A stretch of 64,000 nt of DNA, taken from positions 2,852,001 through 2,916,000 of the forward strand of contig NZ_CP014223.1 of NCBI RefSeq assembly GCF_001561955.1, read 5' to 3'. The translations under genes were made by a program, and so were the position numbers. Below, one piece after another: positions 10,257 through 19,702 of the stretch. Positions within the stretch are counted from its first letter, which is position 1; each line of letters opens with the position of its first letter. Below the pieces are notes generated by a model that was not told the DNA's origin, did not search any database, and saw only the letters and a list, made by a program, of their open reading frames with translations. This stretch comes from Anaerotignum propionicum DSM 1682 (GTDB lineage Bacteria > Bacillota > Clostridia > Lachnospirales > Anaerotignaceae).

Positions 10257-10285
10257 AAAAAACCATAGGGTTCCCTATGGCTTTA
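10257..10285 (-). terminator. Rho-independent terminator with no obvious gene
   Basis: On the minus strand, GCCATAGGG and CCCTATGG form a tight stem followed by a six-T run. It lies 115 bp downstream of the GntR terminator, and no coding frame is seen between the two. It may be a back-up terminator or the end of a small RNA. Confidence 0.6.
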
Positions 10286-10401
10286 ATGCCGGACAAAGTG
10301 ATTGTTATACAACTAAGGAAAGCAATGCACTCAAGAGCCACTGCTATTTAGATATAAAAAATTTCTTACACGAAAGAAAGGTAAAAAGAAATTGAATTTT
10401 A

Positions 10402-10428
10402 AAGGGTGTCGGCTTTGCCGACACCCTT
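10402..10428 (-). terminator. Rho-independent terminator of the ispE-GntR unit
   Basis: A 12-bp stem (AAGGGTGTCGGC with GCCGACACCCTT) and 3-base loop, then an AT-rich tail on the minus strand, 29 bp beyond the GntR stop. Confidence 0.8.
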
Positions 10429-10456
10429 CCTCCATGCTCTCCGGGAGCATTATTAA

Positions 10457-11131
10457 TTATTTATTGCGAATAGAACGCAAAATAAACTCTGTGTGATATT
10501 TGATGTGACCATGGGCAACTGTTGCACCTTCATCAGCATCATGATTTTCGATTGCTCGTAATATCCCTCTATGATGGGCAACAACGGCAGGGATTGAACT
10601 GTCTGCCTTTAAATGTGCCATACGATAGCGGTAAAGCTGAATACGTAAATTCTGATAAATCTGAGCTAATTTGTCATTTTCTGTTGACTTTAGTATCAGG
10701 TCGTGAAAATCCTCATCAAGCTGAATAATTCGTTCCAAATCATTTTCGTCAATGGCACGCTCAAACTCGCCCTCCAACTTCTTCAACTGTTGAAGATCTT
10801 CTTTCTTCATCTTCACGCAGGCAATGCTGGTGGCAAGACTTTCCAAAGCCCCTCTAACCTCAAGAATATTAACAATATCCTTTTCGCTCATATCCAGCAC
10901 CTGGGCTCCCTTTCTGGGCACAAGCTCCACCAGATTTTCCAATGCCAGCATACGCAATGCCTCTCTGACGGGAGTTCTGCTAACACCAAGCTTATCTGCC
11001 AGCTGATTCTCCATCAGTCTTTCGCCGGGAACTAATTTCCCCACTAAAATTGCCTCTCTCAAGGTATGAAAAACTACGTCCCGAAGTGGCAGGTACTCAT
11101 TGGTATTAATATTAAATTTTGTTTCTTCCAT
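10457..11131 (-). CDS. GntR-family transcriptional regulator (FadR/FCD type)
   Basis: 224 residues. The winged helix-turn-helix is N-terminal (VSRTPVREALRMLALENLVE, about residues 40-65), and an all-alpha FCD effector domain fills the rest, with the expected metal/ligand Asp and His residues (DEDFHDLIL, VVAHHRGILRAIENHD). I place the start at the ATG at 11131, because GAGAGGAG lies 8 bases before it; an upstream GTG start at 11161 is less likely. It overlaps the end of ispE by 20 bp, so the two are co-transcribed. The effector is probably a small organic acid, as is usual for FCD proteins, but cannot be named. Confidence 0.88.
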   Translation of the reverse strand: MEETKFNINTNEYLPLRDVVFHTLREAILVGKLVPGERLMENQLADKLGVSRTPVREALRMLALENLVELVPRKGAQVLDMSEKDIVNILEVRGALESLATSIACVKMKKEDLQQLKKLEGEFERAIDENDLERIIQLDEDFHDLILKSTENDKLAQIYQNLRIQLYRYRMAHLKADSSIPAVVAHHRGILRAIENHDADEGATVAHGHIKYHTEFILRSIRNK

Positions 11132-12026
11132 TTCTTTGTTCTCCTCTCTTACCACTGTCACTGTGGTAAATCTTGGTGGCTACAACCTCCTTCAAACCGA
11201 ATTTTTTCCGGATTGCCGATGCCGCCTTCTTTGCATTCTCTTCTTCCTTAAACAGCCCAAAAACCGTAGGACCGCTCCCGCTCATCAAGGCACCTTCCGC
11301 ACCAAGATGAACCAATTCCTCCTTTAGCTGAGCAATTTGCGGATGCATGGGTATAGTCACAGTCTCCAGAACGTTTCCCAGAAGCCTCCCCATTTTTGTA
11401 ATATCCGCCTCAGCCATAGCTTGTATCATCCCTTTTGTATCGGGATGATCCTGGACACTCTGCCAATCCAATCCACGGTATACCGTCGCCGTAGAAACGC
11501 TGACAGGAAGCTTCGCCAGTACAACATAACACATAGGACATTGGCATTTCACCGGCGTCAAGATTTCTCCAACACCCTCAGATACTACTGTTCCCCTTTG
11601 AACGCAGTATGGGATGTCTGACCCCAAAAGAAAAGCCAAGCTTTCCAATTCTTTCATGGAAAGCCCTAAATCAAACAAGCGATTCATTCCAACCAATACA
11701 GCCGCACAATCCGCACTTCCCCCTGCTAAGCCTGCAGCCACAGGAATGCGCTTATCAATTTCGATAAAAACGCCTTCCGTGATGCCGTATTTGGCCTTCA
11801 TCAGCTCTGCCGCACGGTACGCCAAATTGCGGTTATCCGTGGGCAACCAAGAGAGGTTGCTTTTTAAAATAATTTCATCTTTTTGGATTCGCTTCATGTA
11901 AATTCCGTCGTACAAGCTAACTGTCTGCATAATGCTCTGAATAAGATGATAGCCGTCCTCACGCTTGCCTGTTACATCCAATGTTAAGTTGATTTTTGCT
12001 CTTGCTCTTAATCTAATGTCTTTCAA
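11112..12026 (-). CDS. ispE: 4-(cytidine 5'-diphospho)-2-C-methyl-D-erythritol kinase
   Basis: 304 residues, GHMP kinase fold. The N-terminal ARAKINLTLDVTGKREDGYH and the glycine-rich ATP loop PVAAGLAGGSADCAAVL are diagnostic, and a third motif, LMSGSGPTVFGLF, is near residue 270. The enzyme phosphorylates CDP-methylerythritol in the MEP route to isoprenoids. It shares 20 bp with the downstream GntR gene, a pairing common in Clostridia. Confidence 0.96.
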   Translation of the reverse strand: MKDIRLRARAKINLTLDVTGKREDGYHLIQSIMQTVSLYDGIYMKRIQKDEIILKSNLSWLPTDNRNLAYRAAELMKAKYGITEGVFIEIDKRIPVAAGLAGGSADCAAVLVGMNRLFDLGLSMKELESLAFLLGSDIPYCVQRGTVVSEGVGEILTPVKCQCPMCYVVLAKLPVSVSTATVYRGLDWQSVQDHPDTKGMIQAMAEADITKMGRLLGNVLETVTIPMHPQIAQLKEELVHLGAEGALMSGSGPTVFGLFKEEENAKKAASAIRKKFGLKEVVATKIYHSDSGKRGEQRNGRNKI

Positions 12027-12220
12027 AATACACCCTCATGAATAATAATACTGTATACATTGTCTTCTTTATTGTACAATATTTTCGACAAAGTTACAAC
12101 TGCCATCTTATACAAAAAAACTGGTAACTCCACTATGAAAAACGCTAATAAAAAAATAATGGCTTATTTTGATCCTTTCTTCCTTATAATTTAGACAAGT
12201 CCCTTTCCGAAAAATTCCTC

Positions 12221-12248
12221 TTGCAATTTAAAGACAGTGGTGTATAAT
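12221..12248 (+). promoter_or_regulatory. Promoter of the riboflavin operon
   Basis: TTGCAA and TATAAT separated by 16 bp, ending about 20 bp before the FMN riboswitch. Spacing and position fit a vegetative sigma-A promoter. Confidence 0.75.
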
Positions 12249-12265
12249 GGTGTCGTAAAACATAA

Positions 12266-12376
12266 TACCTCTTCAGGGCAGGGTGAAACTCCCGATCGGC
12301 GGTAAAGTCCGCGAGCGAAAGCAGGATTTGGTGAAATTCCAAAACCGACAGTATAGTCTGGATGGAAGAAGAGCAA
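12266..12376 (+). ncRNA. FMN riboswitch (RFN element)
   Basis: The near-invariant RFN segments appear in order: AGGGCAGGGTGAAACTCCCG, GGCGGTAAAGTCCGCGAGC, GCAGGATTTGGTGAAATTCC, AACCGACAGTATAGTCTGG and the closing ATGGAAGAAGAG. The P1 helix is CTCTTC (12269-12274) with GAAGAG (12368-12373). It sits between a good promoter and ribD, and a strong terminator lies 130 bases downstream. FMN binding would therefore be expected to favour early termination of the rib operon. Confidence 0.97.
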
Positions 12377-12508
12377 ACATAAAAATGGCAATTTATTTCT
12401 TTTCGATTGCCCCTTTTTACAGCAATATTTCTATGCCTTTTTGGCATACCATAAATTCCTTTTCATGGATTTATGGAGCTTCTTTTGCTGTTTCAAAATG
12501 TTTGATAT

Positions 12509-12548
12509 GCCCTGTATGAGCTTTTTTGGCACATACAGGGCTTTTTAT
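12509..12548 (+). terminator. Terminator of the FMN riboswitch expression platform
   Basis: A 10-bp stem (GCCCTGTATG with CATACAGGGC) and five-T run, 140 bp before the ribD start. Two smaller hairpins lie between it and the aptamer (around 12433-12447 and 12449-12476). The antiterminator pairing partner is not obvious by eye. Confidence 0.85.
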
Positions 12549-12687
12549 TGTGAATTTGCGGTTTCATTTTGTGTGTACTTTGAATACAAAGAATCGCATT
12601 TCCCCTCTTATACAGAGGTCTCTTTCTCTATCCACTTCTTTGGGAACTCTTTCCCGCCTTTCCCCTGAAGGAAAGGAAGTTATCCCT

Positions 12688-13803
12688 ATGGTAAATGAAA
12701 AATATATGAAACGCGCTATCACTTTGGCAAAAAAAGCACTGGGCTATACCAGTCCAAACCCATTGGTAGGAGCAGTTATCGTAAAAGACAATAAAATCAT
12801 TGGCGAAGGCTATCACCATAAAGCCGGCGAACCCCATGCCGAGCGCATGGCTCTTGCTGATTGTAAGGAAAGCCCAAAAGGGGCAACGATTTATGTCACG
12901 CTAGAGCCTTGCTGCCATCAAGGGCGTACGCCCCCTTGCACGGATGCCATTATTGAAGCAGGCATTCAGCATGTGGTCATCGGATCTTCTGACCCCAACC
13001 CTTTAGTCATGGGCAAAGGCATAAAAACATTGCGTGAACGGGGCATCACTGTAACCTCTCATTTTTTACAAAAGGAATGTGACGAAATAAATCAAGTATT
13101 TTTTCACTACATCACAACAAAAATGCCCTATGTGGCACTGAAATATGCCATGACTGCCGACGGCAAAATTGCTACTGTAACAGGTGCTTCCCGTTGGATT
13201 AGCAATGAGGCCTCGCGACAACACGCGCACAAGTTGCGCCATCAGTACAGCAGTATCTTAGTGGGCATCGAAACGGTCTTGCAGGATGATCCTTTGCTAA
13301 ATTGCAGACTCGAACATGCAGTACAGCCTATCCGTATTATTTGCGATAGTCACCTGCGTATACCTTTGGAAAGTCAAATTTGTAAAACAGCAAAAGTATA
13401 TGAAACCATTATCGCTTATGCTAATGATACCATGGGAAAAAAAGGCGTTTTAGAGAGCCTTGGTCTTACATTATGGCAGTTGCCTGATGAAAACAACAAG
13501 GTATCTTTGCCCAATCTTTTAAAAAAATTAGGAGAAAATGGCGTTGACAGCGTTTTGGTTGAAGGTGGCGGAAGTATACACTTTTCTTTTTTGCAGTCTC
13601 ACCTAGCCCAGAAACTATATATTTATTTTGCCCCTAAAATCTTTGGTGGTAAGGATGCAAAAACTCCTGTGGGAGGAAGAGGTATTATTCACCCGGATGA
13701 TGCCTTCAGGCTAAAACTTTTGCATAGTCAAGTGCTGAATGGGGACATTTTATTAGAATATGAAATAGAATCAAAACAAGGGAACAAAAAGGCAATTTTC
13801 TAA
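12688..13803 (+). CDS. ribD: Bifunctional riboflavin deaminase/reductase RibD
   Basis: 371 residues. The N-terminal deaminase domain has the zinc signature HAERMAL and the CCHQGRTPPCTDA block, with TSPNPLVGAVIV near the start. The C-terminal reductase domain begins around residue 145 (YVALKYAMTADGKIAT) and has VLVEGGGSIHFSFL near its end. It performs the second and third steps of riboflavin synthesis. I chose the ATG at 12688, preceded by AGGAAG; the longer open frame from 12526 runs through the riboswitch terminator and is not credible. First gene of the rib operon. Confidence 0.96.
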   Translation: MVNEKYMKRAITLAKKALGYTSPNPLVGAVIVKDNKIIGEGYHHKAGEPHAERMALADCKESPKGATIYVTLEPCCHQGRTPPCTDAIIEAGIQHVVIGSSDPNPLVMGKGIKTLRERGITVTSHFLQKECDEINQVFFHYITTKMPYVALKYAMTADGKIATVTGASRWISNEASRQHAHKLRHQYSSILVGIETVLQDDPLLNCRLEHAVQPIRIICDSHLRIPLESQICKTAKVYETIIAYANDTMGKKGVLESLGLTLWQLPDENNKVSLPNLLKKLGENGVDSVLVEGGGSIHFSFLQSHLAQKLYIYFAPKIFGGKDAKTPVGGRGIIHPDDAFRLKLLHSQVLNGDILLEYEIESKQGNKKAIF

Positions 13804-13906
13804 CCTTCTTCACCCTTTGAAAAATTCTTGCATAAAGTGGACGAATATTCTTGGATTTGTTGCAGTGTAATTCCCCGAGAGTAAACCTAAGAAAAGGAGA
13901 TGCTGT

Positions 13907-14551
13907 ATGTTTACAGGTTTGATTGAAGAAATCGGTTATATCGAAAAAATAACTTCACAAAATAGTAGTGGTCAGTTGTTGATTCACGCAAAAACAATAC
14001 AGGAAGGCACAAAACTGGGAGATAGCATTGCAGTAAATGGCGTTTGTCTCACTGTAACCAATGTAACGAAAACTTCTTTTACTGCCGACGTTATGCCGGA
14101 AACCCTAAAACGGAGTAATCTTGGCAAAATGCAAAAAGGTTCTCCTGTTCATTTGGAACGTGCGATGGCGGCAAACGGACGCTTTGGCGGGCACATGGTG
14201 AGCGGTCATATCGACGGTACGGGCATAATCTCGGGGAAAAAGCAGGAAGGAAATGCAATCCGTCTTTTCATTACCGCAGATACACCGCTTTTGCGACAAA
14301 TGATTGAAAAAGGCTCTATCGCCATTGATGGTGTCAGCCTAACAGTCATTTCCGTGGAACAGTCCCAGTTTTCCGTGGGTATTATCCCCCATACAAGTAC
14401 ACAGACCATTTTATTGGATAAAAAAATCGGGGATAGCGTAAATCTGGAAACAGATGTTATCGCCAAATATATACAACGTTTTTTTGAAAACAACAGTCAA
14501 CATCAGGAGAAACCTTTAACCTTAGAATTTCTAAGAGAGAATGGATTTTAG
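13907..14551 (+). CDS. ribE: Riboflavin synthase, alpha subunit
   Basis: 214 residues with the internal duplication of lumazine-binding domains. [10 protein letters not shown] and VNGVCLTV open the first half; [12 protein letters not shown] and [10 protein letters not shown] belong to the second. It dismutates two dimethylribityl-lumazine molecules to riboflavin. AAAGGAG precedes the ATG. Second gene of the FMN-controlled operon, 11 bp before ribBA. Confidence 0.97.
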   Translation: MFTGLIEEIGYIEKITSQNSSGQLLIHAKTIQEGTKLGDSIAVNGVCLTVTNVTKTSFTADVMPETLKRSNLGKMQKGSPVHLERAMAANGRFGGHMVSGHIDGTGIISGKKQEGNAIRLFITADTPLLRQMIEKGSIAIDGVSLTVISVEQSQFSVGIIPHTSTQTILLDKKIGDSVNLETDVIAKYIQRFFENNSQHQEKPLTLEFLRENGF

Positions 14552-14562
14552 GAGGAGAAAAA

Positions 14563-15768
14563 ATGTACAATTATCACACCATTGAAGAAGCATTGGAAGA
14601 ACTGAAGCAAGGAAAAATCATTCTTGTCACTGACGACCCAGACCGTGAAAACGAAGGAGATTTTATCTGTGCCGCAGAATTTGCCACCCAGGAAAATGTA
14701 AACTTTATGGCGAAATACGGTAAAGGTTTAATCTGTATGCCAATGAGTGAGGAATTGGGGCATAAACTAGGCCTGCCCCAAATGGTATCGGAAAATACAG
14801 ACAATCACTCCACAGCCTTCACCGTATCCATTGACCATGTGGATACCACCACAGGAATTTCAGCCGCAGAACGTTCCATCACAGCCCTTAAATGTGTGGA
14901 GGAGGATGCAAAACCTAAGGACTTCCGCAGACCGGGGCATATGTTCCCCTTAATTGCCAGAAAAGGCGGGGTTTTAAAAAGAGAAGGTCACACCGAAGCC
15001 ACAGTGGATTTAATGCGTCTTGCAGGTTTAAAGGAATGTGGTCTTTGCTGTGAAATTATGGCAGAGGATGGCACCATGATGCGGACACCAGAGCTGTGGA
15101 AGGTTGCAAAGGAACATAATCTAAAATTTATTACCATACATGATTTGCAAAACTACTGCCGCCGCCATGAAAAACATGTACGTTGCGAAGCAGTGGCAAA
15201 CCTGCCGACTCCTTATGGAGAGTTTAAAATCTATGGCTATGTAAACGATATCACCGGGGAGCATCACGTTGCCTTAGTGAAAGGGGAAATCGGCAATGGA
15301 AAGGACATCCTGTGCCGTGTGCACTCAGAATGCCTAACCGGAGATGTTTTTGGCTCCTGCCGTTGTGACTGCGGTCAGCAGCTTGCCGCCGCCATGAGAC
15401 AAATTGAGAAAAAAGGCAGAGGGATTCTTTTATATATGCGTCAGGAAGGCAGAGGCATTGGCTTAATCAATAAATTAAAGGCATATGCTCTGCAAGAACA
15501 GGGTCAGGACACAGTAGAGGCAAACATTGCCCTTGGCTTTGCACCTGATTTAAGAGAATACTGGATTGGTGCACAAATTTTGCAGGATTTAGGTGTCAAG
15601 GAGTTACATCTTCTTACAAACAATCCTGAAAAGGTTTATGGTTTGGGGGGTTTTGGCGTGGAAATTACGAAGCGGGTGCCCATCGAAATCCAGCCCCAAG
15701 AATACGATTTGGAGTATTTAAGAACAAAGCAAGAAAAGATGGGACATATTTTTTCCACTATTCTTTAA
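14563..15768 (+). CDS. ribBA: Bifunctional DHBP synthase / GTP cyclohydrolase II
   Basis: 401 residues. The N-terminal RibB half (about residues 1-200) contains the acidic loop [12 protein letters not shown] and the HxxxH region [13 protein letters not shown]. The C-terminal RibA half has zinc ligands in [17 protein letters not shown] and the substrate motif [19 protein letters not shown]. It makes both precursors of lumazine, from ribulose-5-phosphate and from GTP. AGGAGGAG lies just before the start. Confidence 0.97.
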   Translation: MYNYHTIEEALEELKQGKIILVTDDPDRENEGDFICAAEFATQENVNFMAKYGKGLICMPMSEELGHKLGLPQMVSENTDNHSTAFTVSIDHVDTTTGISAAERSITALKCVEEDAKPKDFRRPGHMFPLIARKGGVLKREGHTEATVDLMRLAGLKECGLCCEIMAEDGTMMRTPELWKVAKEHNLKFITIHDLQNYCRRHEKHVRCEAVANLPTPYGEFKIYGYVNDITGEHHVALVKGEIGNGKDILCRVHSECLTGDVFGSCRCDCGQQLAAAMRQIEKKGRGILLYMRQEGRGIGLINKLKAYALQEQGQDTVEANIALGFAPDLREYWIGAQILQDLGVKELHLLTNNPEKVYGLGGFGVEITKRVPIEIQPQEYDLEYLRTKQEKMGHIFSTIL

Positions 15769-15946
15769 AATTTCAGGATAAATTCCTGATACACTGTCCC
15801 AAGCACTGCAAAGGGGCAACACTTTAGCTCCTCGTGAGTTACTCGTTTGTATCCAACAATCTTGGAAGGTACAATTGAAAAGGCATAACCCAAGCTTTAT
15901 AAACAGAAACTGTCATTCATTTATGCAGTACTGTCAAAAAGGGAAA

Positions 15947-15978
15947 AGTAATAACTACTAGTAATAACTACAAGTAAT
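15947..15978 (+). repeat. 13-bp tandem repeat in the ribBA-ribH gap
   Basis: Two and a half copies of AGTAATAACTACW inside the 269-bp gap between ribBA and ribH. No gene or clear terminator is seen in this gap. It is short and may be chance slippage, but it is the only structure found there. Confidence 0.5.
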
Positions 15979-16037
15979 ATGTGCTCTAGATAAAAATTTG
16001 TACTACGGAATATTTTATATTAGGAGGGAATACTACC

Positions 16038-16514
16038 ATGAAATTGATTCAAGGAAATTTAATTGCAACAGATATGAAGGTGGCCATTGTGGCATCTCGT
16101 TTTAATGATTTTATCGTTGGAAAGCTCATAGACGGAGCGGAGGATGCGCTTCTACGTCACGGTGTTGACCCAGACAACATTTCATTGGTGCGGGTTCCAG
16201 GGGCATTTGAAATCCCCCCTGCGGCAAAGCTTATGGTAAACAGCGGTGCATATGATGCGGTTATTTGCCTGGGTGCTGTCATTCGCGGCGCAACCACCCA
16301 TTATGACTATGTTTGCAGTGAGGTGTCCAAAGGAATCGCCCATCTTTCCATGGAAACCGACACTCCTGTTCTTTTTGGTGTTGTTACCACGGAAAATATT
16401 GAGCAGGCCATTGAACGGGCAGGAACAAAAGCCGGAAATAAGGGATATGATACCGCATTGGCAGCCATTGAAATGGTAAACCTTTCTGGCGAAATGAAAA
16501 AGATAGGAAAATAA
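16038..16514 (+). CDS. ribH: 6,7-dimethyl-8-ribityllumazine synthase
   Basis: 158 residues. [38 protein letters not shown] and [12 protein letters not shown] are all standard for the beta subunit, and the catalytic His lies in TTHYDYV. It condenses the products of the RibA/RibD and RibB branches. AGGAGGG precedes the ATG. It lies 269 bp after ribBA and may be transcribed by read-through or from its own promoter. Confidence 0.97.
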   Translation: MKLIQGNLIATDMKVAIVASRFNDFIVGKLIDGAEDALLRHGVDPDNISLVRVPGAFEIPPAAKLMVNSGAYDAVICLGAVIRGATTHYDYVCSEVSKGIAHLSMETDTPVLFGVVTTENIEQAIERAGTKAGNKGYDTALAAIEMVNLSGEMKKIGK

Positions 16515-16533
16515 ATTCACCCTTAGAATCAAT

Positions 16534-16596
16534 AAGGGGATTTCCAAACAGGAATGGATTCTTCATTGAGAATTGCCATATGAATCCCCTTTTTAA
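16534..16596 (+). terminator. Terminator of the rib operon
   Basis: AAGGGGATT pairs with AATCCCCTT, followed by a T run. The loop is about 40 bases and may fold internally. Confidence 0.65.
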
Positions 16597-16771
16597 AATA
16601 AACCAACAGATACCGGATTACAAATCAAACAGCCTTTTTTAGAGAGCCTTATCTCTAAATCCGCCAATGGTTAAATTTTCTTTAATTATTTAGAAAATCT
16701 GTATTGAATCGTATTTTTGTATTATAATCAATATACATAATACAACAATTTATCCTGATGGGAGGGATTCA

Positions 16772-17842
16772 ATGGAGGATTTTTATATAAAAAATAAACA
16801 AGCAGTACAAAACTTAATCATCCTTTGCGGGGGAATACTGGCCTGTTTTCTGTTTTTCCGCTATTTATTTCCGATTTTTTTGCCTTTTATTTTAGGCTGG
16901 TTATTAAGCTTATTGTTTATTCCTCTGGCGGATCAGTTGGAGAAATATCACATTCCCCGTTGGGCAGGGGCTCTTGTGGGAATTCTTATTTTTATTTCTA
17001 TCCTAGGGTTTTTAGGGTATTTTGCTGGGAATCAGCTTTACCAACAGCTTCAAAACCTACTGAATGACCTACCCTATTATCTAGAAAAGATGGAGGAAGG
17101 CTTGACTCTATTCTGGATAGAGATAAATAACCTTCTTATGGATTTGCCTGATGAATTCACAAACATAACCGCAAACTTACAAGATGGAATATTTAGTATT
17201 TTGCTTTCCTTGGTTCAAAGCAGTGGCTCTGTTTCAATGATTGCCGCCGTTCCAAAGATTTTGCTGGGGTTTTTCATTGCCTTATTTTCTGCTTTTTTCT
17301 TCACGAAGGATAAAGAGGGCATTCATAGGGCATTTAAAACCCATGTTGAACCACTTCTGGGAGGTTCTTTAGAGGCTACCAAGCGAGATTTAGCCACCTC
17401 CCTTTGGGGATATGCAAAAACACAGTTGATACTCATGGGCTATATTTTTCTCATTAGTATCATTGGTTTATATCTTTTTCATTCCCCTTATGCTTTGTTG
17501 TTGAGTGTAGCCATCGCCATCATAGACGCTCTCCCATTCTTTGGAAGTGGTTTTATTCTTTGGCCTGGCGCAGTATTTCACTTTGTATTGGGCAATAACG
17601 TCTTAGGAATCGGTTATCTTGTTATTTACGGTGTCGTTCAAGTTGTACGTCAGTTGATGCAACCCAAAATACTTGGTGACCAAATTGGAATGCATCCATT
17701 GCTGGCTCTATTTTCCATGTACTTTGGATATCGCTGTATCGGCTTTTGGGGGCTGATTCTTGGGCCCATTGTTGCTGTTGTTTTACGAACCATCCTTTTG
17801 TTTCAACAAAAAAATAACCGTGACTTATCTTCTAATCATTGA
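16772..17842 (+). CDS. AI-2E family permease, YtvI-like sporulation membrane protein
   Basis: 356 residues with about seven to eight membrane helices: two at the N-terminus, one around residue 75, and a cluster in the C-terminal half. A soluble helical stretch around residues 95-160 and the C-terminal pattern QPKILGDQIGMHPLLALFSM mark the AI-2E/PerM family. Length and divergence fit the YtvI branch known from sporulating Firmicutes. The transported substrate of this branch is not established. GGAGGG precedes the ATG. Confidence 0.8.
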   Translation: MEDFYIKNKQAVQNLIILCGGILACFLFFRYLFPIFLPFILGWLLSLLFIPLADQLEKYHIPRWAGALVGILIFISILGFLGYFAGNQLYQQLQNLLNDLPYYLEKMEEGLTLFWIEINNLLMDLPDEFTNITANLQDGIFSILLSLVQSSGSVSMIAAVPKILLGFFIALFSAFFFTKDKEGIHRAFKTHVEPLLGGSLEATKRDLATSLWGYAKTQLILMGYIFLISIIGLYLFHSPYALLLSVAIAIIDALPFFGSGFILWPGAVFHFVLGNNVLGIGYLVIYGVVQVVRQLMQPKILGDQIGMHPLLALFSMYFGYRCIGFWGLILGPIVAVVLRTILLFQQKNNRDLSSNH

Positions 17843-17873
17843 AAGGGTGTCGACTATGTCGACACCCTTTTTT
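17842..17873 (+). terminator. Strong terminator after the AI-2E/YtvI-type gene
   Basis: A 13-bp perfect stem (AAAGGGTGTCGAC with GTCGACACCCTTT), a 3-base loop and a T run. It closely resembles the GntR terminator at 10402-10428. It may also work for the convergent traX-like gene. Confidence 0.9.
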
Positions 17874-17884
17874 CCGGAGCTAAC

Positions 17885-18511
17885 TTAAATCAATTCTCTT
17901 ATTCCAACTAAAATCATCAGATGCAATGGATAAAAAACATAGAAAAAATACTTAGGTAAATGTATTGTTTTTTTCCAGTCCATCCCAGCCAAAGGAAAAG
18001 CAAGAATGGATATGCCTTGCAACCAGGTTCCTGTAACATAGCCATACGCTACTTGTAAAACGCTCTGCCAATAAAACGAAACTGCCCGAGCAGATTCATA
18101 AAACCCATATAAAAAAATGGTAGCCACGCCATACCAGCTATAACTGCATTTTACCCAATAGGATAGAATCAGCAATCCTCCTGCCAAAAACCTCTCTTTG
18201 CCCTCTCTTCTCCATAGCCATAACACCACACCGCCTAAGGCTAAGGTGAAAAGTGGATTTAAATTGGTATTATCAAAGGCCAATCTGTAAATGGGCTGAG
18301 AAATCACTGCCGCCACCAGAATGCGAAAAAGATACCTTTGAAAATTTGATGTATGCTCTACCCCTTGGGCAATGCCATATGCAAACAGCGGAAAGGACAG
18401 CCGCCCTATGAGGCGAAACCCAATCTGCTCAGGGAAAAACAATGCTCCAATATGATCTATCAGCATCAAAACCGCCGCCAGTGCCGCAGTAAAATGATTT
18501 CGCTTCTCCAT
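17885..18511 (-). CDS. TraX family membrane protein
   Basis: 208 residues with about six to seven hydrophobic helices. The TraX pattern is visible: KRNHFTAALAAVLMLIDHIG at the start, then GFRLIGRLSFPLFAYGIAQG and YFFYVFYPLHLMILVGIRE at the end. F-plasmid TraX acetylates pilin; chromosomal relatives in Firmicutes are probably membrane acyltransferases of unknown substrate. The start overlaps the cysK stop, so the two genes are translationally coupled. Confidence 0.85.
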   Translation of the reverse strand: MEKRNHFTAALAAVLMLIDHIGALFFPEQIGFRLIGRLSFPLFAYGIAQGVEHTSNFQRYLFRILVAAVISQPIYRLAFDNTNLNPLFTLALGGVVLWLWRREGKERFLAGGLLILSYWVKCSYSWYGVATIFLYGFYESARAVSFYWQSVLQVAYGYVTGTWLQGISILAFPLAGMDWKKTIHLPKYFFYVFYPLHLMILVGIRELI

Positions 18512-19440
18512 TACTCATCCCCAAACATAGCAGTGGAAAGATAACGCTCGCCAGTATCAGGCAAAAATACAACAATATTCTTCCCTGCATTTTCAGGACG
18601 TTCCGCTACCTTCATTGCGGCAAAAACCGCGGCACCAGAAGAAATACCCACCAAAAGTCCCTCTGTTTTTGCTACTTCTTTTCCAAATCGAAAGGCTTCC
18701 TCATTTTCCACAGCAATAATTTCATCATAAATTTCAGTATTTAATATGGAAGGAACAAAGTTTGCACCGATCCCCTGAATCCCATGGGAACCTGCCACAC
18801 CCTTAGACAACAAGGGGGATGATGCAGGTTCAACGGCAATTATCTGAACCTCAGGGTTCTTCTCTTTCAAATACTTACCTACCCCGGAAATTGTGCCCCC
18901 TGTACCGATTCCTGCAACAAAAATATCAACCTTACCTTCTGTATCCTGAAAAATCTCAGGACCTGTTGTTTCATAATGGGCTTTTACATTAGCAGGGTTA
19001 TCAAACTGCCCAGGCACAAAGGAATTGGGGATTTCTTTTTGCAATTCCTCTGCCTTCTCAATGGCACCAGCCATCCCTTTTGCCCCCGGCGTCAACACCA
19101 ACTCCGCCCCGAAGGCTTTCATCAGCATGCACCGCTCCATGCTCATGGAATCGGGCATAACAATAAGGGCACGGTACCCCTTTGCCGCAGCCACAACCGC
19201 TAAGCCAATCCCTGTATTTCCACTGGTAGGCTCAATAATTGTGGCACCCGCCTGCAAAATTCCCCTTTCCTCTGCATCCTCAATCATAGCCTTCGCCACT
19301 CTATCCTTGGCACTGCCCCCTGGATTCATAAATTCAACCTTCGCCAGCAATTTTGCCTGCAGATTATATTTCTTTTCAAATTGTGTCAACTCCAATAATG
19401 GCGTTTTTCCGATTAACTGTTCAATGCTTTGATAAATCAT
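18511..19440 (-). CDS. cysK: Cysteine synthase A (O-acetylserine sulfhydrylase)
   Basis: 309 residues, PLP fold type II. FMNPGGSAKDRVA carries the PLP lysine, SGNTGIGLA binds substrate, and GIGTGGTISGVG holds the PLP phosphate. It makes cysteine from O-acetylserine and sulfide. I start at MIYQ (19440), because AAAGGA ends right at the first ATG (19449) and sits 8 bases before the second. No T-box or S-box was seen in the 250-bp upstream region. Confidence 0.95.
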   Translation of the reverse strand: MIYQSIEQLIGKTPLLELTQFEKKYNLQAKLLAKVEFMNPGGSAKDRVAKAMIEDAEERGILQAGATIIEPTSGNTGIGLAVVAAAKGYRALIVMPDSMSMERCMLMKAFGAELVLTPGAKGMAGAIEKAEELQKEIPNSFVPGQFDNPANVKAHYETTGPEIFQDTEGKVDIFVAGIGTGGTISGVGKYLKEKNPEVQIIAVEPASSPLLSKGVAGSHGIQGIGANFVPSILNTEIYDEIIAVENEEAFRFGKEVAKTEGLLVGISSGAAVFAAMKVAERPENAGKNIVVFLPDTGERYLSTAMFGDE

Positions 19441-19702
19441 CTTTTTCATCCTTTCTGCTTCCTTTTATTGTTCAAATGGTACCACTGATGCAAATTCTCA
19501 TCAAGCAATATCTCTATTGTTATTCCCTTCCTTTTATGCTACTATGAAAAATGAATTTGTAAATCATTTTTTTCGATGTTCTGAAAAAAAATAACATTTC
19601 ATATCCTTTTCTTGTAATGTTTCAACACTCATTTTTGAAGAAAAGCCTTGAAGCAATTTGTTCAGCACTCGAATTGAATTTAAAGAAAGGATCTGACTAC
19701 TT

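Noticed and set aside
10192-10395. 67-residue plus-strand frame
   Set aside because: It runs through a minus-strand terminator hairpin and has no ribosome site.
12526-12687. Extended N-terminus for RibD
   Set aside because: It would translate the riboswitch terminator, and the standard RibD start with a ribosome site is at 12688.
15769-16037. Second riboswitch before ribH
   Set aside because: None of the conserved RFN segments are present.
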